Position numbers and translations under genes: made by a program. A stretch of 63,248 nucleotides of DNA from Sphingomonas sp. Root710 (GTDB lineage: Bacteria; Pseudomonadota; Alphaproteobacteria; Sphingomonadales; Sphingomonadaceae), in the NCBI RefSeq assembly GCF_001429065.1, contig NZ_LMIB01000020.1, positions 441 through 63,688 of the forward strand. Direction: 5' to 3'. Every line of letters starts with the position of its first letter. Positions within the stretch are counted from its first letter, which is position 1. Below the pieces are notes generated by a model, which was not told where the DNA came from, searched no databases, and was given only the letters and a program-made list of their open reading frames with translations. Positions 59,031 through 63,248 of the stretch are shown one piece after another.

Positions 59031-59944
59031 CGTGCTACCTCCTTTTCTCGCTCTGACCCGACCGCTGCGATCATGCGTTCCGCGAATAGTTCCGCCGTTC
59101 GGACGGCCGACGCCGTCATGATATCGAGATTGCCGGCATATTTGGGAAGATAATCGCCAAGCCCCTCGACCTCTACGAAGATTGATATCTTGTTCCCGTC
59201 GAATACAGGTCCGTTCACCAGCCGATACCCCGGCACATACTGCTTCACTTCGTCCACCATTGCATAAACGGAGTCGCGGACAGCTGCTTCATCGGGCGTG
59301 CTCTGGGTAAGGCAATAGATTGTGTCGCGCATCATCAGCGGCGGCTCAGCGGGATTGACGATAACAAGAGCTTTTCCGCGCTTTGCGCCGCCTACTTCAG
59401 CTACGGCTCCAGAAGTAGTATAGGTGAACTCGTCCAGATTGGCGCGCGTGCCGGGGCCGATCGACTTCGACGCCGCAGTTGCGACGATTTCCGCATAATC
59501 CACCGGCTGTATTCGCGACACCGCGTGCACCATTGGGATGGTCGCCTGACCAGCGCAGGAAATCATGTTGACGTTAGTGACACCGCTTTTCGCCACTTCC
59601 GCAAGGTTGACCGGGGGACAGCAATAGGGGCCTATTGCCGCAGGCGTGAGATCAATCATGAGCACGCCTAGCGCAGTCAGCTTCGCCGAATTTTCGGCAT
59701 GGACGTAGGCCGACGTCGCGTCGAAGGCGATACGGATGTCGTCGGCCTTCACGTGCGGCAACAGTCCGTCCACGCCTTCCGCAGTGGTCTTGAGGCCCAT
59801 GCCGCTGGCGCGGGCCAATCCGTCTGACAGCGGATCGATGCCGACCAGCCAGACTGGATCCAGAATGTCGCTGCGCTGCAGCTTATATATTAGGTCAGTG
59901 CCTATGTTGCCCGAGCCGATAATGGCGCAACGAACGCGGTTCAT
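59027..59944 (-). CDS. dmpF: Acetaldehyde dehydrogenase (acylating)
   Basis: A 305-residue DmpF/MhpF enzyme turning acetaldehyde, CoA and NAD into acetyl-CoA. [20 protein letters not shown] is the NAD site, [16 protein letters not shown] follows, and the nucleophile is Cys130 in [16 protein letters not shown]. It forms a complex with the aldolase gene product that follows. Start 59944 lies 4 bp after the tautomerase stop. Confidence 0.94.
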   Translation of the reverse strand: MNRVRCAIIGSGNIGTDLIYKLQRSDILDPVWLVGIDPLSDGLARASGMGLKTTAEGVDGLLPHVKADDIRIAFDATSAYVHAENSAKLTALGVLMIDLTPAAIGPYCCPPVNLAEVAKSGVTNVNMISCAGQATIPMVHAVSRIQPVDYAEIVATAASKSIGPGTRANLDEFTYTTSGAVAEVGGAKRGKALVIVNPAEPPLMMRDTIYCLTQSTPDEAAVRDSVYAMVDEVKQYVPGYRLVNGPVFDGNKISIFVEVEGLGDYLPKYAGNLDIMTASAVRTAELFAERMIAAVGSEREKEVAR

Positions 59945-59948
59945 GACC

Positions 59949-60173
59949 CTATGCTCCTTTGTCTTTCAAAATGGCCAAATGCCCTGGTGGTTGCTCGCCG
60001 GCCGTGATGCCGCCGATCCCGTAATGTTCGGGCACGAGTTCATGGATGATGACGCGCACTGCGCTCTCCGGCGCAGCCATCGTCGAGGAGAGGGCTTGTG
60101 TGACGGCAGCCACCATCGCGCGCTTCTGCTCGACCGTGCGACCCTCCATAATATGGACTTCGACAATTGGCAT
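59949..60173 (-). CDS. dmpI: 2-hydroxymuconate (4-oxalocrotonate) tautomerase
   Basis: A 74-residue tautomerase-superfamily protein. Pro1 after the start Met ([20 protein letters not shown]) is the catalytic base, and Arg11 (EGR) is the conserved substrate-binding residue. It converts 2-hydroxymuconate to the 2-oxo form used by the decarboxylase encoded just upstream, 3 bp away. Slightly longer than the classical 62-residue XylH. Confidence 0.88.
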   Translation of the reverse strand: MPIVEVHIMEGRTVEQKRAMVAAVTQALSSTMAAPESAVRVIIHELVPEHYGIGGITAGEQPPGHLAILKDKGA

Positions 60174-60176
60174 GAC

Positions 60177-60980
60177 TCAGTCCTCACCTGCGAAGCGTAC
60201 GATGACGTCGCCCATGCCCTGGAAACGAGCGCAGACCGAATCTCCGGCTGAAACCTGCCGCGCTTCACACGCCCCCCCGGTGAGGATGAGCGATCCGCCT
60301 GCCATGGCCTCGCCGCGATCGGCCAGCCAATTCGAGAGCATCACGATCGTGCGTACGGGATTGCCCAACACCGCGCCCGAGGCCGCTTCGCCCACAATCT
60401 CGCCATTTTGCAGGACGACGATGCCGATCGTGCGAAGATCGACCTGGTCCGGACGTCGAGGACAGCCGCCGATAACGTAATGCGCTGAAGAACTGTTGTC
60501 GGCCACCACGCTAGGCAGATCGAACTTATAATCTGAGTATCGAGAATCGATGATTTCGATTGCCGGGGTAATGAACGCAGTGGCCGCAAGTACGTCTGCT
60601 TCAGTCTGCAGGAGGGGCGGAATATCGGGTTTCAGCAGAAACGCGATTTCTGGCTCGACACGTGGACGCGAAAGCAATTTCGTGGAACAGATACCGCCGT
60701 CCGGTACCGCCATGTCGGCGGTGATGAAGCCAAAGGTCGGTACATCGACCTTCATTTGTGCCATCTTCGCGCGTGATGTAAGCCCCGCCTTGTAGCCGAC
60801 CAACCTCCGACCACGCGCCCGCCACCGTTCACGCAACAAATCCTGCACGGCGTAGCCGCAGGCGATATCAAAATTTTTATGTTGGGCCGTCGGAAGCGGA
60901 AGCGACTGACCACTCGCTTGGGCTTCGTCAACAAGCCGCGCGATCGCGCTAAGCTGTTCCGTGTTTAGTGAGGCGGTCAT
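60177..60980 (-). CDS. dmpH: 2-oxo-3-hexenedioate decarboxylase (4-oxalocrotonate decarboxylase)
   Basis: A 267-residue member of the hydratase/decarboxylase family, DmpH/XylI type: LVGYKAGLTSRAKMAQMKVD, RPRVEPEIAFLLKPDIPP, ITPAIEIIDSRYSDYKFDLP and SVVADNSSSAHYVIGG. The DSRY-YKFDLPSVVADN region separates decarboxylases from the hydratase encoded next to it. In this pathway the two form a complex. It overlaps the hydratase stop by four bases. Confidence 0.9.
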   Translation of the reverse strand: MTASLNTEQLSAIARLVDEAQASGQSLPLPTAQHKNFDIACGYAVQDLLRERWRARGRRLVGYKAGLTSRAKMAQMKVDVPTFGFITADMAVPDGGICSTKLLSRPRVEPEIAFLLKPDIPPLLQTEADVLAATAFITPAIEIIDSRYSDYKFDLPSVVADNSSSAHYVIGGCPRRPDQVDLRTIGIVVLQNGEIVGEAASGAVLGNPVRTIVMLSNWLADRGEAMAGGSLILTGGACEARQVSAGDSVCARFQGMGDVIVRFAGED

Positions 60981-61765
60981 TGGAACGATACCTCACAGTG
61001 CCCTAGGCCACCGAAATGAGCGATAATCTTGTCGCCTTCTGCGACAGGCACCAGCGCTGCGAGCGATCCCGAGAGAATCAGCTCGCCTGCGCGAAAGGTA
61101 ACGCCCAGCGCGCCCAACCGATTGGCCAGCCAGACGACGGCGTTGACAGGGGAGCCTTGGACGGCAGCGCCCACACCGGTAGCCGCCAACTCGCCATTCT
61201 TCTCAATCAGCAGTCCGACAAGACTCAGGTCCACGTCGCGCGGATCAACCGGCGTGCCACCCAATACATAAGCGCCGCATGACGCATTGTCCGAAACTGT
61301 ATCCTGAATGCGGATATCCCAATTGTCGATCCGGCTGTCCACAACCTCAAAGCACGGCACGACATGAGCCGTTGCCGCTAAGACGTCGACGGCGGTGAGT
61401 CCCGGCCCAGTCAGATCTTGCTTGAGCACAAAGGCAATCTCACCCTCGATCCGCGGCTGGATCATCTTGTTCATCGCCAGCACATCGCCGCTGCGATGTT
61501 CCATGCTGGCAGTCAATTGGCCGAAATCAGGCTCGAACACCTGCATCATGTCCTGTACGGCCCTCGAGGTGACGCCGATCTTTTTGCCGACGATGCTATC
61601 GCCGGCCGCAATCATGCGCGAGACCATGCGTTCCTGGATGCGATATCCGTCGGCGATAGTCATACCCGGCACTCGATTGCGTAGCGGTGCCACGGTCGCC
61701 CGGCAGCTCAGCGCTTCAAACAGTTCATCGCCGTATCGGTCGACCGTGAGATTATCGAGCGCCAT
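60977..61765 (-). CDS. dmpE: 2-oxopent-4-enoate hydratase
   Basis: A 262-residue DmpE/XylJ hydratase: IVGKKIGVTSRAVQDMMQVF, EPDFGQL, MIQPRIEGEIAFVLKQDLTG, VVPCFEVVDSRIDNWDIRIQ and DTVSDNASCGAYVLGG. It forms 4-hydroxy-2-oxovalerate for the aldolase. The ATG at 61765 overlaps the aldehyde dehydrogenase stop by one base (TAATG); a GTG five codons upstream is less likely. Confidence 0.92.
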   Translation of the reverse strand: MALDNLTVDRYGDELFEALSCRATVAPLRNRVPGMTIADGYRIQERMVSRMIAAGDSIVGKKIGVTSRAVQDMMQVFEPDFGQLTASMEHRSGDVLAMNKMIQPRIEGEIAFVLKQDLTGPGLTAVDVLAATAHVVPCFEVVDSRIDNWDIRIQDTVSDNASCGAYVLGGTPVDPRDVDLSLVGLLIEKNGELAATGVGAAVQGSPVNAVVWLANRLGALGVTFRAGELILSGSLAALVPVAEGDKIIAHFGGLGHCEVSFQ

Positions 61766-63243
61766 TAGAGCTTCACACAAACGTTGCGCAACTCAGTGTA
61801 AAATTCGAGCGAGTGGACGCCGCCCTCGCGCCCGATGCCCGATTGCTTCGAGCCACCAAAAGCTGTGCGTAGATCGCGGAGAAACCAACTGTTCACCCAA
61901 GCCACGCCCACGTCGATCTTCGCGGCAAGACGATGAGCGCGTGAGAGGTCACGTGTCCAGATTGTCGTCGCCAATCCGTATTCCGTATCGTTGGCACGTT
62001 CGACCGCCTCTTCTTCTGAGTCGAAGGGAGCTATGTGGCAGCATGGGCCGAAAATCTCTTCCCGGAGCACGGATGAGTCCTTTGGCAGCCCCGTCCAGAT
62101 AGTTGGCTGCACCCAAAACCCCCCCGCCAGATCATCCCGCACATGAGGGACATGGCCGCCGGTTACGACTATCGCGCCATCTGCAACGGCGCGGTCGTAA
62201 TAGCTTAGAACCTTGCGCCGGTGTTCCCCGCTGATGAGCGGCCCTAGGGTCGTCGCTTGCTCACCGGGGGGACCTACCGCAAGCGACTCTGCCTTAGCGG
62301 CGAGCGCAGCGACGAAGCGGTCGAAAATTGGCCGCTCAACGTACAGACGCTCGGTTCCGAGGCAGACTTGCCCGCAGTTTATGAAGGTCGCACGCGCTAT
62401 TCCGTCGACCGCGGCATCGAAATCGCAATCCGCGAAAATGAGACCTGCATTTTTGCCGCCGAGTTCGAATGATACGTCGCGGATACGATCGGCGGCGGAG
62501 CGCATAATGGCTGCGCCTGTCGTTGTCTCGCCGGTGAAGGTAATCGCAGCGACATCGGGGTGCTTGGTGAGATATTCGCCGGCCGACCCGGCGCCGCGAC
62601 CGTGGACCACATTGTAGACCCCGTTCGGCACGCCTACTGCAGCAAAGACCTCGGCCAACAGAGTTGCAGTGCCAGGTGTTTCTTCGGATGGCTTGACGAT
62701 TACGGCGTTTCCGCACGCGAGTGCCGGCGCCACCTTCCATGTCATTAGCAACAGAGGCGCGTTCCAAGGGCAGATGACGCCGATTACCCCTTTGGGTACG
62801 CGCAGCGCATAATTGAGTGCAGATGCACCATCCGGCGTCGGCGTCATGAACGATTCTGCCGAAACATTTTTTATGAGATCCGCGAACATGCTGAAGTTTT
62901 CCGCAGCCCGGGGAATGAAGGCATGTTCCATCATCGAACGCGGCTGGCCGGTGTCCGCCATTTCAGCTTGGACAAAATCTTCAAATCGTCGCGTGATTTC
63001 AGCGGCGACCTTCTGCAGCAGCAACGCCCGTTCGGAAGCGCTCATCTTTCCCCATGGGCCGGAGAGCGCCTGCTTCGCAGCTATGACGGCAGCATCGACT
63101 TCCGCGGCACCGCCCTCGTGTATTTCACCGATCTTTGCACCGTCGACCGGGCTCAGTTTGTCGAAGCATGGGCCGCGCGCGACAAAGTTTCCTGCGATGA
63201 AGTGCCGAAACCGCTTTGGCTCGATCTTTGGAGCTTCTTGCAT
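61765..63243 (-). CDS. dmpC: 2-hydroxymuconic semialdehyde dehydrogenase
   Basis: A 492-residue ALDH of the DmpC/XylG type: KGVIGVICPWNAPLLLMTWK, GETTTGAAIMRSA, SFELGGKNAGLIFADCDFDA, NCGQVCLGTERLYVERPIFD and EEIFGPCCHIAPFDSEEEAV. It oxidises the ring-cleavage product to 2-hydroxymuconate for the tautomerase branch. The ATG at 63243 is only five bases from the window edge, so its promoter and any upstream operon genes are not visible. Confidence 0.9.
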   Translation of the reverse strand: MQEAPKIEPKRFRHFIAGNFVARGPCFDKLSPVDGAKIGEIHEGGAAEVDAAVIAAKQALSGPWGKMSASERALLLQKVAAEITRRFEDFVQAEMADTGQPRSMMEHAFIPRAAENFSMFADLIKNVSAESFMTPTPDGASALNYALRVPKGVIGVICPWNAPLLLMTWKVAPALACGNAVIVKPSEETPGTATLLAEVFAAVGVPNGVYNVVHGRGAGSAGEYLTKHPDVAAITFTGETTTGAAIMRSAADRIRDVSFELGGKNAGLIFADCDFDAAVDGIARATFINCGQVCLGTERLYVERPIFDRFVAALAAKAESLAVGPPGEQATTLGPLISGEHRRKVLSYYDRAVADGAIVVTGGHVPHVRDDLAGGFWVQPTIWTGLPKDSSVLREEIFGPCCHIAPFDSEEEAVERANDTEYGLATTIWTRDLSRAHRLAAKIDVGVAWVNSWFLRDLRTAFGGSKQSGIGREGGVHSLEFYTELRNVCVKL

Positions 63244-63248
63244 CTTGC

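Overview
The window looks like an accessory catabolic region of a sphingomonad (Sphingobium, Novosphingobium or Sphingomonas type). The reasons are high GC in most genes, three large TonB-dependent receptors with the usual 'IIVTAxRR' TonB-box-like start, and a complete SYK-6-type protocatechuate 4,5-cleavage (lig) gene set. Blocks differ in base composition and are separated by transposon debris, so the region reads as a patchwork of imported modules. No rRNA, tRNA, CRISPR array or replication gene was found.

Layout. (1) 1-2.9 kb: an IS110-family element of the IS1111 type and an IS5-family element; the latter sits in an already frameshifted XRE regulator gene. (2) 2.9-9.1 kb: a LysR regulator, then a minus-strand gentisate block (FAH-family hydrolase, gentisate 1,2-dioxygenase, an M24 protein without metal ligands, a Rieske oxygenase). 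(3) 9.2-23.4 kb: two TonB receptors, an MFS transporter, an aldehyde dehydrogenase, an SDR and a HyuA/HyuB pair whose HyuB carries an acetone-carboxylase-gamma-like tail, with a divergent LysR. Matching sequence elements upstream of hyuA/lysR and of the first receptor suggest a shared regulon. (4) 23.4-25.8 kb: a LysR regulator, a cytochrome b561 and a secreted SnoaL-like protein. (5) 25.9-37.4 kb: two divergent operons around a MarR-type gene with a perfect inverted repeat. The minus operon has a CMD-family protein, an OCD-family reductase, a bicupin dioxygenase, a hydratase, an HpaI-type aldolase and an aldehyde dehydrogenase. The plus operon has marR, an epimerase, an aldehyde dehydrogenase, an intradiol dioxygenase, a hydratase and an aldolase.

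(6) 37.5-46.6 kb: the lig cluster, ligI-ligU-ligK (minus) divergent from a ligR-like gene, then a DUF1932-type dehydrogenase, ligJ, a Rieske oxygenase, ligA, ligB and ligC (plus). It should turn protocatechuate, and perhaps an O-methylated precursor made available by the Rieske enzyme, into pyruvate and oxaloacetate. The ligR-like gene has two tandem HTH domains and a one-base frameshift. (7) 46.6-50.4 kb: three IS66 transposase tails that all begin at the same conserved codons, a pRiA4b ORF-3-like gene with an internal stop, and a large serine recombinase with two small genes. (8) 50.4-63.2 kb: a lower-GC catechol meta-cleavage block on the minus strand (semialdehyde dehydrogenase, hydratase, decarboxylase, tautomerase, acylating aldehyde dehydrogenase, aldolase, catechol 2,3-dioxygenase) followed by SnoaL, NmrA, TonB and two SDR genes.

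The window thus holds five ring-cleavage dioxygenases of four types (two bicupins, one intradiol, LigAB, one type I extradiol), each with its own downstream genes. All function calls come from reading the sequence and recalling protein families; no searches were run.
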